From: Acholeplasma granularum ATCC 19168
GTDB taxonomy: Bacteria > Bacillota_I > Bacilli_A > Acholeplasmatales > Acholeplasmataceae
Length of the DNA: 64,000 nt
Assembly (NCBI RefSeq): GCF_000526235.1
Contig: NZ_JAFR01000007.1
Coordinates: 1 to 64,000 of the forward strand
Reading direction: 5' to 3'
Positions 1 to 7,385 of the stretch are shown here, piece by piece. Every line of letters starts with the position of its first letter. Positions within the stretch are counted from its first letter, which is position 1. The notes beneath the pieces are model-generated. The model was not told where the DNA came from, searched no databases, and worked only from the letters and a program-made list of their open reading frames with translations. The position numbers and the translations under genes were made by a program.

Positions 1-56
1 AAGCATAGTATTTATAGGCTCGATATTTAGATTCTAAATTTTTTTGCAGTTTTCAC

Positions 57-170
57 GGGGTGCTAATATATCTAGCAAGGGTGCTAAAGAATATGATGGG
101 GTGCTAATTTGTATTAAAATAGGTAGCATCACACATATTAGCACGACAGTGTTGATACAATGTTATCAAC
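57..170. repeat. Degenerate GGGTGCTAA repeat copy A
   Basis: Three units beginning GGGGTGCTAAT, GGGTGCTAAAG and GGGGTGCTAAT start near 57, 79 and 98, followed by GTATTAAAATAG as in the other copies further on (2521, 4985, 6225, 16618). A perfect 7-bp inverted repeat, GTTGATA/TATCAAC, closes the block at 151-170. The ACACGAT half of the unit is lost here. Its relation to IS21-type ends is inferred from the better copies. Confidence 0.6.
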
Positions 171-183
171 TTAATAGAATTTG

Positions 184-210
184 AAAATAGGGAGATAATC
201 CCTTTTTTCT
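184..210 (+). terminator. Hairpin terminator after repeat copy A
   Basis: GGGA-gataa-TCCC flanked by A-rich and T-rich runs (AAAAT before, TTTTTT after) makes a short stem followed by a T tract. It may end transcripts coming from upstream of the window. The stem is short, so confidence is moderate. Confidence 0.5.
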
Positions 211-273
211 TTCGATAACACTAGTTTTTGAATCACTTTATGTATGTTAGTTCAGAACTTTTTAATTTTCATA

Positions 274-311
274 GTCAATAAAAACACGAAAGGTCAATAA
301 AAACACAAAAG
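274..311 (+). repeat. 19-bp tandem duplication
   Basis: GTCAATAAAAACACGAAAG is followed directly by the same 19 bases with one change (G to A). The duplication abuts the start of the readable IS3 transposase remnant. Confidence 0.7.
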
Positions 312-443
312 GTTAAATCATTATCTGATTTAATAAGAACAATTGATGAGTATATCTATTGGTATAATCACGAAAGAATAAAATTAACTCTAGGTGGTTA
401 TTCACCTATTCAATATAGGTTAATGAATCAACAAATGATATAA
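303..443 (+). pseudogene. IS3-family transposase, C-terminal remnant
   Basis: Reading in frame to the TAA at 441-443 gives the end of an IS3-family (IS150-like) OrfB integrase. It shows the segment YIYWYNHERI followed by KLTLGGYSPIQYRLMN, which matches the usual C-terminus with the N-x-x-R and SP-x-x-Y motifs. Upstream of about 300 the frame is lost in a 19-bp tandem duplication, so the DDE catalytic core is absent. It is a dead fragment left by an insertion sequence, consistent with other IS debris in the first 17 kb. Confidence 0.8.
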
Positions 444-472
444 TAACTACAAAGAACATAAAGTACAAGAAA

Positions 473-658
473 ATGGTATCAATTCACCATTTTCAAAACA
501 CTATTGACAACTACATAGCTCAAGAAATAGAACTTGACGCATTCGCATTCACTAAGTACTATCTTGAAGAGTTTGAAAATATAGAAGTAGTTAATAAGAT
601 AGATAAATTGGATTTTTATATTTTGGAGTACATAAAAAGGTCAAAGGATTTATTGTAG
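473..658 (+). CDS. Small acidic hypothetical protein (61 aa)
   Basis: An open frame of 61 codons, rich in Glu, Asp, Ile and Tyr, with no membrane segment and no family I recognise. The start lies inside a 25-base sequence that recurs at 7043-7067, where it covers the end of a different gene, and there is no good ribosome binding site. It may therefore be a chance frame created when a repeat landed here, or the tail of a broken gene. It follows IS debris and precedes other small genes, so selection is unclear. Confidence 0.3.
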   Translation: MVSIHHFQNTIDNYIAQEIELDAFAFTKYYLEEFENIEVVNKIDKLDFYILEYIKRSKDLL

Positions 659-828
659 AGTTTCGTGTAAGATTAAAGAGGTGTTTCAATGGATGAAGCT
701 GTTATAAAACTTATTAAAGTTCTTGTTTTGGAATAGTGGCATGGGCAATATCAGATATAGTTTTTATATTCTCATCTAAAAAGCAAATTGTCTTCAAGTA
801 TGCGCTTTTATTAGTTCTTAAATTGAGG

Positions 829-834
829 TATAAT
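829..834 (+). promoter_or_regulatory. Candidate -10 box upstream of 878 gene
   Basis: TATAAT lies 43 bases before the ATG at 878. A convincing -35 is not visible; TTTTAT about 17 bases upstream is weak. Confidence 0.4.
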
Positions 835-877
835 TATAAATATAAATATGTAATAATTCAAAAAAATGGAGGGGAAA

Positions 878-1297
878 ATGAAATTAATAACAAAATTTGT
901 TTTGCTACTGGGCATTTCTTTATTTTTAGTTTATGAATCCATAGTTACCTTAAACGATGTAACTACAAATTCTGTACAATATGGGAATCTATACACAAAG
1001 TACTTATATAACTCAGTGTTACAATTAATCTTTGCAATAGCGATTCCGATTTGTTTGTCAATCATATATGTTAGTCTCAGTGTAGAATCTATAAAAGAAA
1101 AAGTCAATTTATTTAGATTCGGATTGATCATGTCATCTATATTATTGATTACATATATAGCTGGATATTATTACATTAGATATAATCAGATTGAAGCATG
1201 GAATGCTATATTTATTGGTCTTTTAATATCAACAGCTTTTCCTATTGCGACGTTTATAACTCAGTTATTAGTAATAAGTCAAAAATCTAGAAATTAA
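878..1297 (+). CDS. Four-helix hypothetical membrane protein
   Basis: The start chosen is ATG 878, because GGAGGGG lies just before it; the in-frame ATG at 866 precedes that ribosome binding site. The 139-residue product has four hydrophobic segments, near residues 5-22, 44-67, 80-100 and 112-133, with short charged loops such as VESIKEKVN. It carries no motif I recognise. A strong terminator follows. A 15-codon frame at 689-736 and an overlapping frame at 736-936 upstream look like remnants and are not annotated. Role unknown; a small integral membrane protein is all that can be said. Confidence 0.65.
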   Translation: MKLITKFVLLLGISLFLVYESIVTLNDVTTNSVQYGNLYTKYLYNSVLQLIFAIAIPICLSIIYVSLSVESIKEKVNLFRFGLIMSSILLITYIAGYYYIRYNQIEAWNAIFIGLLISTAFPIATFITQLLVISQKSRN

Positions 1298-1341
1298 TCA
1301 AATAATCGATTTTAAAGAATAAAATAGATGTGTTACTCTAT

Positions 1342-1370
1342 AAAACTGCAGTCTTAGATTGCAGTTTTAT
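1342..1370 (+). terminator. Terminator after the 878 gene
   Basis: AAAACTGCA and TGCAGTTTT form a perfect 9-bp stem with a 9-base loop. The 3' arm ends in TTTT followed by ATAATAT. Confidence 0.7.
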
Positions 1371-1436
1371 AATATAATGTAAAAGTAATACAAAGTATAA
1401 TAAGTTGATATTATTCAAAGATAGAGGTAAAACATA

Positions 1437-1800
1437 ATGATTGATTTATCAAATGTTTAAAAAGCTATATAAATCAAACGAGAATTTCTAAAGGTATAGA
1501 TGATATATCTATAAAATTTAATATTGGTGAATTTATAGTAATCTTTGGTCATTCTGGAAGCGGAAAGTCTACCCTTCTAAATATGTTAGCAGGATTAGAT
1601 TATCAAACTGATGGAAGTATGTATGTTGATAATTTTGATACGCAGTATTTTGATGATGAAGATTGGAATAAATATCGTAAAGAAACAATTGCTCTGATTA
1701 GTCAAGATTATAATCTTATTGAATCTCAATCTGTTTATGAAAATATAATGTGGGGAATGAATCTTAATAATTCTGATAATTACAAGTTAAAGAAAAAAAG
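1437..1800 (+). pseudogene. Broken ABC-transporter ATPase (N-terminal part)
   Basis: The reading starts MIDLSNV, breaks near 1456, and resumes one frame over as KSYINQTRISKGIDDISIKF. It then gives a clear Walker A, GHSGSGKST (about 1552-1578), and a Q-loop ISQDYNLI. The closest kind is the MacB/LolD-type ATPase seen intact at 45925 and 48060. The frame ends near 1800, where it runs into an IstB remnant. The ABC signature, Walker B and any permease part are missing. Both the frameshift and the truncation show it is dead. Confidence 0.8.
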
Positions 1801-2126
1801 AGTCACTGAAACTAGAAGGTATAAAAACACATCTTGACAGCTACTTAAGCTTAATGAATCAAGGTAATAAAACTACGATAGATGCACTATATGAGTTAAC
1901 AGAAATTGAAATAGATTTAAGAACGAAAAGAGCGATGACAGCCTGTGTTCGTGTAGCAAACTTTCCATTTATAAAAACATTTAAAGATTTTGACTTTACA
2001 TTTCAACCATCGATTCATAAAGAGCAACTCATAACTTATCAATATCTGAAATTTATTGAACAAAAAGAAAATATCGTATTTGAATTGATACCATTTCCTT
2101 TCAAAAAACAAATGAAAATAAACTGA
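1791..2126 (+). pseudogene. istB: IS21-family IstB (helper ATPase) N-terminal remnant
   Basis: In frame from about 1791 to a TGA at 2124-2126 the product reads SLKLEGIKTHLDSYLSL, then ELTEIEIDLRTKRAM, then FKDFDFTFQPSIHKEQ and FIEQKENIVFE. This is the typical N-terminal half of IstB, the DnaC-like ATPase that assists the IstA transposase of IS21 elements. The frame fails exactly where the Walker A segment (GPPGVGKTH in the family) should follow. The fragment is fused into the broken ABC ATPase gene, so an IS21 element once sat here. It is the best direct evidence for the origin of the GGGTGCTAAA repeats nearby. Confidence 0.8.
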
Positions 2127-2475
2127 TAAAGATGTTTTAAGGAATTATGAAGGAAATGGCTATTCAAACCTTTTTTATAATCTCTATTTTGGTACTAAAG
2201 ATGGAAAAGATATGATTTTCTTACACCACTTAGGAAAGCCATATGATATTTTAATTTTTGATAGCAATTTAGATTATAGTTTTCAAAGTATAATCGATGA
2301 TTTTGAGCTACAATCTGGAATAGCTCTAACAAATGAATTTTTACTTTCTAGTAGATTAGATTCAACGAATAAACAAGTTGGTGGAATAATCATATCATTT
2401 AATGAAATTGATGGTATATTACAACCTTTATTTACATCATTTATTGATAACAAAACATATATTGTTTCAAAATAA
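2122..2475 (+). pseudogene. C-terminal fragment of an unknown protein
   Basis: An open frame from 2122 to 2475 gives about 117 residues without a proper start (DKDVLRNYEGNGYSNLFYN, then LHHLGKPYDILIFDSNLDY). An internal ATG at 2212 has no ribosome binding site. The product is soluble and rich in Asp, Phe and Leu, and I recognise no family. It probably is the tail of a gene whose front was lost when the upstream IS21 element inserted or decayed. An independent small gene is possible but less likely. Confidence 0.45.
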
Positions 2476-2520
2476 AAATTGGACTGTATAGGGTAAATGC
2501 AACAGTCATTTTCGACAGTT

Positions 2521-2664
2521 CCCTTTGTTAAGCCATTTTTATAGGGTTAATTTATTTTCTTAAGGGTACGAACTTTTTCTTGGGGTACGAAATTGTATCA
2601 AATCAGTCGCCCTACCACATTAGACAAGCATTGGTCTGATACGATAAGTATTAGACCTTTTTTT
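2521..2664 (+). repeat. Repeat copy B (with terminator hairpin)
   Basis: It begins CCCTTTGTTAAGCCAT, as does copy C at 4985. It holds degenerate units AGGGTTAA, AGGGTACGAAC and GGGGTACGAAA, then GTATCAAATCAGTCGCC, and ends in a T-tailed hairpin. The ordering matches copies C and D, so these are diverged copies of one mobile or end-derived element. Confidence 0.7.
2633..2664 (+). terminator. Terminator within repeat copy B
   Basis: GGTCTGATAC-gataa-GTATTAGACC followed by seven T. The same hairpin in copies C and D has different bases but keeps pairing, which argues for selection or shared origin as a structured end. Confidence 0.75.
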
Positions 2665-2790
2665 GTGCTTAAATTTAGCGAAAATAGTCGAGATATGTCA
2701 ATTTTTAGTCGATTTTCAGAGATATTAGCCTGATGACCTAAATTTGGAGCTGCTAAAGCTAGACAGTAATTTATATCTTCAACTTCAGCT

Positions 2791-2894
2791 TCTACACGAT
2801 ATGAATGAAGGGGGCTAAAATTCTACACGATATGACACTAGGGTGCTAAAATTTTTACACGATATAAAGAGGGGGTGCTAAAAAGTTACACGAT
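2791..2894 (+). repeat. GGGTGCTAAA/ACACGAT tandem units, copy B2
   Basis: ACACGAT occurs at 2794, 2825, 2857 and 2888, a spacing of about 31-32 bases, separated by GGGGGCTAAAA, GGGTGCTAAAA and GGGGTGCTAAAA. There is no hairpin. It lies between the end of copy B and the promoter of the 3038 operon, forming the left bracket of the 3038-4956 cassette. Confidence 0.8.
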
Positions 2895-2950
2895 TACAGA
2901 ATAACGTTTTTAAGACCATTGAATCTCACAATTATTATAAACAGATAATG

Positions 2951-2959
2951 TGTTATAAT
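2951..2959 (+). promoter_or_regulatory. Extended -10 promoter of the 3038 operon
   Basis: TGTTATAAT, an extended -10 element, lies 79 bases before the ATG at 3038. No clear -35 is seen, which is common for extended -10 promoters. Confidence 0.5.
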
Positions 2960-3037
2960 TTTAAATATATACTGCATTCTATTTGAACATTTGAAAATGA
3001 TATTAAAAAGTCTTATTGAGATTGGAGTGGTAAAGCT

Positions 3038-4018
3038 ATGAATTTTGTGTTTTGGTTTATTCTATCAATCGATTTTTTGATTATGATTATGCATTACTTA
3101 TACTCAATTGAAATGGTTAAGAAGAACAAACTTTTTTCAAAAATAAAAGAAAGAAACGATAAAGTAAGTAAAGACATGGAAGACAAGGTACCGAGCAGTG
3201 TGCTTGGGAAGGTTATTTATGGAGTTCTTACATTAATTGTAGTTATCTTATTAATTGCCTTTCTAACATCTATCATTTGGCTTCCAATTATCATGTGGAT
3301 TATCTTTAATTGGCAATCTGGTCTAATCGCATTCATGCTAATCTCAGCTATATTGTCACTCCTGCTCATATTTATATATGTGAAGCTTGTCCCTGGGTAT
3401 GTTATAAAAGAAGGAGCTATAGTTAAAGAGGCAATATATGTTTCTTTCTTCATTCTTTTGAGTATTTTTGTTAAATACGGATCCCCTTTTCCTTTAGATC
3501 AAATGGTGGAAACTGTATACACACAATCCAGTGTATTTAATTCAACTTTAAGTGTACTAGTGCCTGTATTGATTATCGGGCTAATGACGACCAATATCTA
3601 TCTATTTATCAATGGTTTAGCCTATACTGTTGACAAGTCAAAGAAGATAGTTAAAGCACGAACCAAAATCATCGACATTCTAACGATATTTACTTTCAGC
3701 TCATTTTTCGCATTATTTTATGTGGTAGACAGAGATTGGTCTTTTTTAAACAACTTAAATTCAACAAGACATTACGAGACAATTGATATATTTAAAAACC
3801 TATTAGTTGCTGTACTAGTTCCATTAATTTTGTCACGATTTATAAGTACGAATTCTAAGGATTTTCCAATTTCCTCAAATAGTACTTCTGATAATGTTAT
3901 TAAAGTAGAAAAAGTAGAAACTGATAGTTCTTTAAGTTCAGTTAAAGATATTGAAGAACCTAAAAATGAAAGCAAAACCAAAGATCGAGAAGAGATTGTA
4001 ACAAATGAAAAATATTGA
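3038..4018 (+). CDS. Multi-pass membrane protein of unknown function (cassette gene 1)
   Basis: The 326-residue protein has about seven hydrophobic segments, near residues 3-22, 57-80, 82-93, 96-118, 125-148, 165-193 and 215-235. A charged cytoplasmic-looking tail rich in Ser, Glu and Lys follows (from about 280). GGAGTGG lies before the ATG. I recognise no transporter or enzyme motif. The gene overlaps the next one by 14 bases, so it is cotranscribed and probably translationally coupled. The three-gene unit is bracketed by GGGTGCTAAA repeats on both sides, which suggests it was carried in by a mobile element. Function unknown. Confidence 0.75.
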   Translation: MNFVFWFILSIDFLIMIMHYLYSIEMVKKNKLFSKIKERNDKVSKDMEDKVPSSVLGKVIYGVLTLIVVILLIAFLTSIIWLPIIMWIIFNWQSGLIAFMLISAILSLLLIFIYVKLVPGYVIKEGAIVKEAIYVSFFILLSIFVKYGSPFPLDQMVETVYTQSSVFNSTLSVLVPVLIIGLMTTNIYLFINGLAYTVDKSKKIVKARTKIIDILTIFTFSSFFALFYVVDRDWSFLNNLNSTRHYETIDIFKNLLVAVLVPLILSRFISTNSKDFPISSNSTSDNVIKVEKVETDSSLSSVKDIEEPKNESKTKDREEIVTNEKY

Positions 4019-4502
4019 ATATAGATATCCTTATTCTAGAGAACAGTTTATTGAAAATTGCAAAACAGTGTACAGGGAGCATCAAGATAAATACCTGATC
4101 AAGTTTAACGGAGATGACGAGATATTATTTGGTGTTGAACGAGCGGGTCATTCTGGAGGATACTGGTTCAAATCGAGATTAGTAGAAAGAGAAAATGGAC
4201 TTCACATTATTGGAGAAATGATCCTTATGGATTCTGATAATAAGAAAATTGAGTTCTCAAAGAAAGATAAAATTAAAGAGACTCTATTTATGATTATCTT
4301 CATCATCTTAACTTGGTGGCTTATCATAATTGTTTGGTTCATTAAAGCAACTAATAAATTATATAACAAGATTATTGGAAAGAAATTAGAGCCACAGCTT
4401 ACAAAAGAGGAAAAATTAGATAGATTGATGATCAATTTGCTATGCTGCGAAAAAGTACAAGATTTATTAAACGGAGAAATTAAAAATGAAAATGAATACT
4501 AG
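4005..4502 (+). CDS. Single-pass membrane protein of unknown function (cassette gene 2)
   Basis: The 165-residue product has a soluble N-terminal domain of about 85 residues with the segment FGVERAGHSGGYWFKSRL. One strong membrane segment follows near residues 92-113 (TWWLIIIVWF), then a charged C-terminal tail. The start overlaps gene 1 by 14 bases and the end overlaps gene 3 by 17, a tight coupling typical of subunits of one complex. I know no family for it. The layout suggests a membrane-anchored partner of gene 1, but that is inference. Confidence 0.7.
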   Translation: MKNIEYRYPYSREQFIENCKTVYREHQDKYLIKFNGDDEILFGVERAGHSGGYWFKSRLVERENGLHIIGEMILMDSDNKKIEFSKKDKIKETLFMIIFIILTWWLIIIVWFIKATNKLYNKIIGKKLEPQLTKEEKLDRLMINLLCCEKVQDLLNGEIKNENEY

Positions 4503-4956
4503 CATATCTGGTTTAGATTATAAAGAGCCCAGCATAAAAATTAATTGGGAACTCAAAGAAGCAGAATTAGTTAGGTTTTTAAAGTGTGCGGAGAATGAGT
4601 CACATGCGTACACCTTTGAGGCAAAACTTTCTCCTGAAAATATTGATGTATTTAACGTCGTTACATTTAATGAAAAAGGATTCAAACTCGAAGTAATCGT
4701 TTCTCAAACAAAGGTTGAAAGACTACAGGATTCAAAATTAATCTACATTGATGAAAGCAATAATAATACTTTAAAAGAATATTTAAAAGATAGGTTTGGG
4801 CAACCAAAATTCTTCTCTAAATTGTTTTCGATACTCAATAAGCCGTTTTATATTCATCGATGGTCATTCAACAATTTGAAAATAACTCATAAATATCAAG
4901 ATTCTGTTGGTGGATTTTATGAATCTCTTATTCTCGAAGTTATTTGGACAGTTTAG
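4486..4956 (+). CDS. Soluble hypothetical protein (cassette gene 3)
   Basis: The 156-residue protein has no membrane segment and alternates charged and hydrophobic residues, as in a beta-rich fold (INWELKEAELVRFLKC, FKLEVIVSQTKVERL). GGAGAAATT lies before the ATG, which is the second of two closely spaced starts; MNT at 4492 is an alternative. It is the last gene of the 3038-4956 unit. Twenty-nine bases after its stop the next GGGTGCTAAA repeat begins. No family recognised. Confidence 0.7.
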   Translation: MKMNTSISGLDYKEPSIKINWELKEAELVRFLKCAENESHAYTFEAKLSPENIDVFNVVTFNEKGFKLEVIVSQTKVERLQDSKLIYIDESNNNTLKEYLKDRFGQPKFFSKLFSILNKPFYIHRWSFNNLKITHKYQDSVGGFYESLILEVIWTV

Positions 4957-4984
4957 TTTAAATTCAATTGACATTTCAAATGCT

Positions 4985-5206
4985 TCCCTTTGTTAAGCCA
5001 TAATTTAGGGGTGCTAAATTTCTACACGATTTAACGTAAGGGTGCTAAAAAATTACACGATATGACACTAGGGTGCTAAAATATTTACACGATTTGAAGG
5101 TAGGGGTGCTAAAATTGTATTAAACCTCACAACCTTAGACATTTAGAAATTATAGGTTTGATACAAAAGCGAATTACAATTCGCTCTAAGTGTCAGACCT
5201 TTTTTA
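4985..5206 (+). repeat. Repeat copy C, the most complete copy
   Basis: It runs CCCTTTGTTAAGCCAT, then GGGTGCTAAA at 5008, 5039, 5071 and 5103, with ACACGAT at 5024, 5055 and 5087. GTATTAAACCTC and the closing hairpin follow. The regular spacing of about 31-32 bases (three helical turns) is what several DNA-bound transposase subunits would require. IS21-family ends are known to carry such multiple internal repeats, and an istB remnant lies 3 kb away. No transposase is left between the parts. Confidence 0.85.
5154..5206 (+). terminator. Nested terminator hairpin of repeat copy C
   Basis: AGGTTTGATAC pairs with GTGTCAGACCT (with G-T wobbles) around an inner stem AGCGAATT/AATTCGCT, followed by six T. 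It ends the 3038-4956 operon. Confidence 0.75.
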
Positions 5207-5257
5207 TTTAAATTTACTCGGTTCTTTTTGAAGAGATTTAATCAAATCATAAAGATA

Positions 5258-5266
5258 TGCTATAAT
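5258..5266 (+). promoter_or_regulatory. Extended -10 promoter of the 5403 lipoprotein gene
   Basis: TGCTATAAT lies 137 bases before the ATG at 5403, giving a long untranslated leader in which I see no recognised riboswitch. Confidence 0.5.
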
Positions 5267-5402
5267 TAAGTAATTAACCTAAACATCAAATTATCAAATT
5301 CTAGTCCAAGTAGATTTTCCTAGGAATTACGAATAATAGATAAGATTTTAAGTAACGCATCACCTAAGTTATTATAAGATAAATTATAAGAGGGGATTTG
5401 AA

Positions 5403-6086
5403 ATGAAGAAAATCATGATTTGTTGTTTTTCGGTATTAATTATTGTTCTTTCAGGTTGCAGTCCTAAAGAAAATTTATTGGAGTCCGAATTGTTTTTTTA
5501 TACTCTATATGCCGAGGAAGTTACAATTATGGGGTTAACAGAGGCTGGACAATCATTAGAGACACTCATCATACCCATTGAGATAGATGGTTATATGGTA
5601 ACTAGCATAGGTAAGGAACCATCATTTATGTCAACTGGAGGAGGAAGATTAAGTAGCAAAACAGTTAAGCGAATATATATACTTGGTAACATCTATATTT
5701 TTAGATATTCCTTGTCTTTAGAAAACATTGACTACATATTTAGTAATTTTTATTTACCTCACTCAACTTACGATACAGGATATGATGGTAAATATATTGA
5801 TATATTTTTTCCTAGCTACGTTAAACCAGATTTAGATTTTATAAATCGAGCTAATGTTCAGTTTTTTTACAATCTCTTTGAGGATCCAAGTGAGGACATA
5901 TATTTAATCGATTATTATGAGAATCAACACATTGAGTTTATCCCTGATGATCCTAAAATTAGCGATAAAACGTTTATCGGTTGGTATAAAGATAAAGAGG
6001 GTTTAATCCCTTGGGATTTTACAAATGATATAGTGGTTTATAATGAAGATGAACCTGTATTAAACCTCTTTGCCAAATGGTCATAA
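5403..6086 (+). CDS. Lipoprotein with InlB-like (Flg_new) repeat at the C-terminus
   Basis: Residues 1-19 form a lipoprotein signal with lipobox LSGC (Cys19), so the 227-residue protein is exported and lipid-anchored. AGGGGA precedes the ATG. The last 45 residues (KTFIGWYKDKEG, then WDFTNDI, ending LNLFAKWS) match the Listeria-Bacteroides/InlB B-repeat pattern, in which a strand with FxGWY is followed by a final L-x-A-x-W. The middle (IIPIEIDGYMVTSIG) resembles the start of a BspA-type leucine-rich repeat unit. A related lipoprotein sits at 29952. A role in surface adhesion or protein binding is inferred from the repeat type. Confidence 0.75.
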   Translation: MKKIMICCFSVLIIVLSGCSPKENLLESELFFYTLYAEEVTIMGLTEAGQSLETLIIPIEIDGYMVTSIGKEPSFMSTGGGRLSSKTVKRIYILGNIYIFRYSLSLENIDYIFSNFYLPHSTYDTGYDGKYIDIFFPSYVKPDLDFINRANVQFFYNLFEDPSEDIYLIDYYENQHIEFIPDDPKISDKTFIGWYKDKEGLIPWDFTNDIVVYNEDEPVLNLFAKWS

Positions 6087-6224
6087 CAAAAAATACCTGT
6101 TTAATGCCAATCTATCTATCGTATAAACTGTTAAACAAGAAACATTCTTATAGTGACATATATAATAGTTACTATAGATTTAATCATTGAATCAATCATT
6201 GAGCACAAATAATCATTATTTATA

Positions 6225-6366
6225 GCCTTGTTAAGCCGTTTTTACAGGGGTACAAAATAAATTGTAGGGTGCTAAAAATCTTGATGAGGTTCTAATTTGT
6301 ATCAAAATAGTCGCCATAACAGATATTGAATGCATAGGTTTGATACAAAAGTATCGAGCCTTTTTT
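6225..6366 (+). repeat. Repeat copy D (with terminator hairpin)
   Basis: CCTTGTTAAGCCG begins the copy. Degenerate units GGGGTACAAAA, AGGGTGCTAAAA and GAGGTTCTAA follow, then GTATCAAAATAGTCGCC and the hairpin. ACACGAT is lost. The order is the same as in copies B and C. Confidence 0.7.
6336..6366 (+). terminator. Terminator within repeat copy D
   Basis: AGGTTTGATAC-aaaa-GTATCGAGCCT followed by six T. The arms differ from copy B but still pair through G-T wobbles. Confidence 0.75.
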
Positions 6367-6677
6367 CATGCAGAAAGGATGAAATCGCTTGTTTTCAAGT
6401 TATATAGTGTCATTTGAATGACGAAAACCTGTACTTAGTGTAAACTAATATATACAAGAGGTATCAGATGAAAGACAATATGAAAAGATTGAAAAAATAA
6501 GATCAGAATGTCATTAACTTGAATAAAATGCCTATTGTTAAGTTATTAAAAAGTTGCAACAGACGTACCTTTACAAGTTGTAGATTCTAAAGATAGACTA
6601 CCTAGAGTAATATAAAAATTAGAAGTTCGACTCATATTAGTGATGATTAAAATTTTATTAAGAAGAGGAGATTTAAT
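6367..6677. other. Intergenic stretch with no convincing gene
   Basis: After repeat copy D there is only a 10-codon frame beginning at an ATG after AAGAGGTATCAG near 6470, followed by stops in all frames. The end contains AAGAGGAG, the ribosome binding site of the next gene. Nothing else is supported. Confidence 0.5.
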
Positions 6678-7049
6678 ATGAAGATTGAAGTTATGTTTCA
6701 TTGTGGGAATGCGCCAAAAATGGAACGCGTTATAAACTTAACTATCGCACTATCTAAGAAAGACATAGATGCGGTTAAGACTCATGTACGAGAAGATTTC
6801 ACATGGCGAATTGTGGGTGAGAATCATATTGTAAAATTAGATCAGTTATCTCAAACTTTAATGACTAAACCACAAATATTGGAGTTAACAGTTGAGAATG
6901 CATTAAGTCATGGAAAAGGAGCTATGAGCGAAGGTGTAATCACTTTTGATAATGGATTAACTTATGTCTTTTGCAATATTGTTCAGTTTGTGAATACTGC
7001 TAGTGATGCACTCATAAAAGAAGCACATACTTATTTTATAAAAGTATAA
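6678..7049 (+). CDS. NTF2-like (SnoaL-type) domain protein
   Basis: The 123-residue product has the outline of a SnoaL/NTF2-like cone fold. It has an N-terminal helix (ERVINLTIALSKKDID), an acidic strand with a tryptophan (VREDFTWRIVG), and a C-terminal beta region with an aromatic core (LTYVFCNIVQF). Members bind small hydrophobic ligands or act as isomerases, and many have no assigned substrate; this one gives no catalytic hint. AGAAGAGGAG precedes the ATG. It stands alone, with repeat debris upstream and a repeated 25-base tract over its stop codon. Confidence 0.65.
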   Translation: MKIEVMFHCGNAPKMERVINLTIALSKKDIDAVKTHVREDFTWRIVGENHIVKLDQLSQTLMTKPQILELTVENALSHGKGAMSEGVITFDNGLTYVFCNIVQFVNTASDALIKEAHTYFIKV

Positions 7050-7067
7050 GAAAATGGTATCAATTCA
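7043..7067 (+). repeat. 25-base sequence shared with 462-486
   Basis: The tract ending AAGAAAATGGTATCAATTCA is repeated at 462-486 with one mismatch. A looser relative (GGTATCAATTTCAAC) occurs near 17016. Here it covers the stop codon of the NTF2-like gene; there it covers the start of a doubtful small frame. Confidence 0.6.
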
Positions 7068-7385
7068 AATAAAAGCAAAAATATGACGATTTGGGTCCGT
7101 TTAGGATATCGAAATTGTCTTTTTTGTTAAAAAACTATATAGTATGTAGATATATATAGGTACAAACTAAGAATATTTGACTTTAAAAAAGTAAAAATAT
7201 TCATTAACTAGTTGCGCGTTTTTTAGAAATCAATAAGAGACTAAAAACAAGGACACGTTAATGTTATTTCAGATTGTTTTACGATTAGTTCAATAAATCT
7301 TTGTTGATAAGTGTTATAATATGACTTGTAAACTGCAGGATTTAATTTGAAATTGATTGAATTCGTTGCGATTTAAGGAGTATCC
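7068..7385. other. Intergenic region with promoter of the 7386 gene
   Basis: The only supported element is an extended -10 box, TGTTATAAT, ending at 7320, 65 bases before the ATG at 7386. The rest has stops in all frames and no hairpin with a T tract. Confidence 0.45.

Noticed and set aside
689-736. 15-codon frame MDEAVIKLIKVLVLE after AAGAGGTG
   Set aside because: A ribosome binding site is present, but the frame is too short and the following frame is shifted; it may be a remnant and cannot be supported as a gene.
736-936. 66-residue frame overlapping the 878 gene
   Set aside because: It runs into the ribosome binding site and coding region of the better-supported 878 gene, lacks its own Shine-Dalgarno sequence, and shows low-complexity Tyr/Lys content.
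57-5206. GGGTGCTAAA units considered as a CRISPR array
   Set aside because: The units are short (about 31 bp in all), both halves of the unit are conserved with only short variable gaps, there are no cas genes, and the blocks are scattered with a common terminal hairpin.
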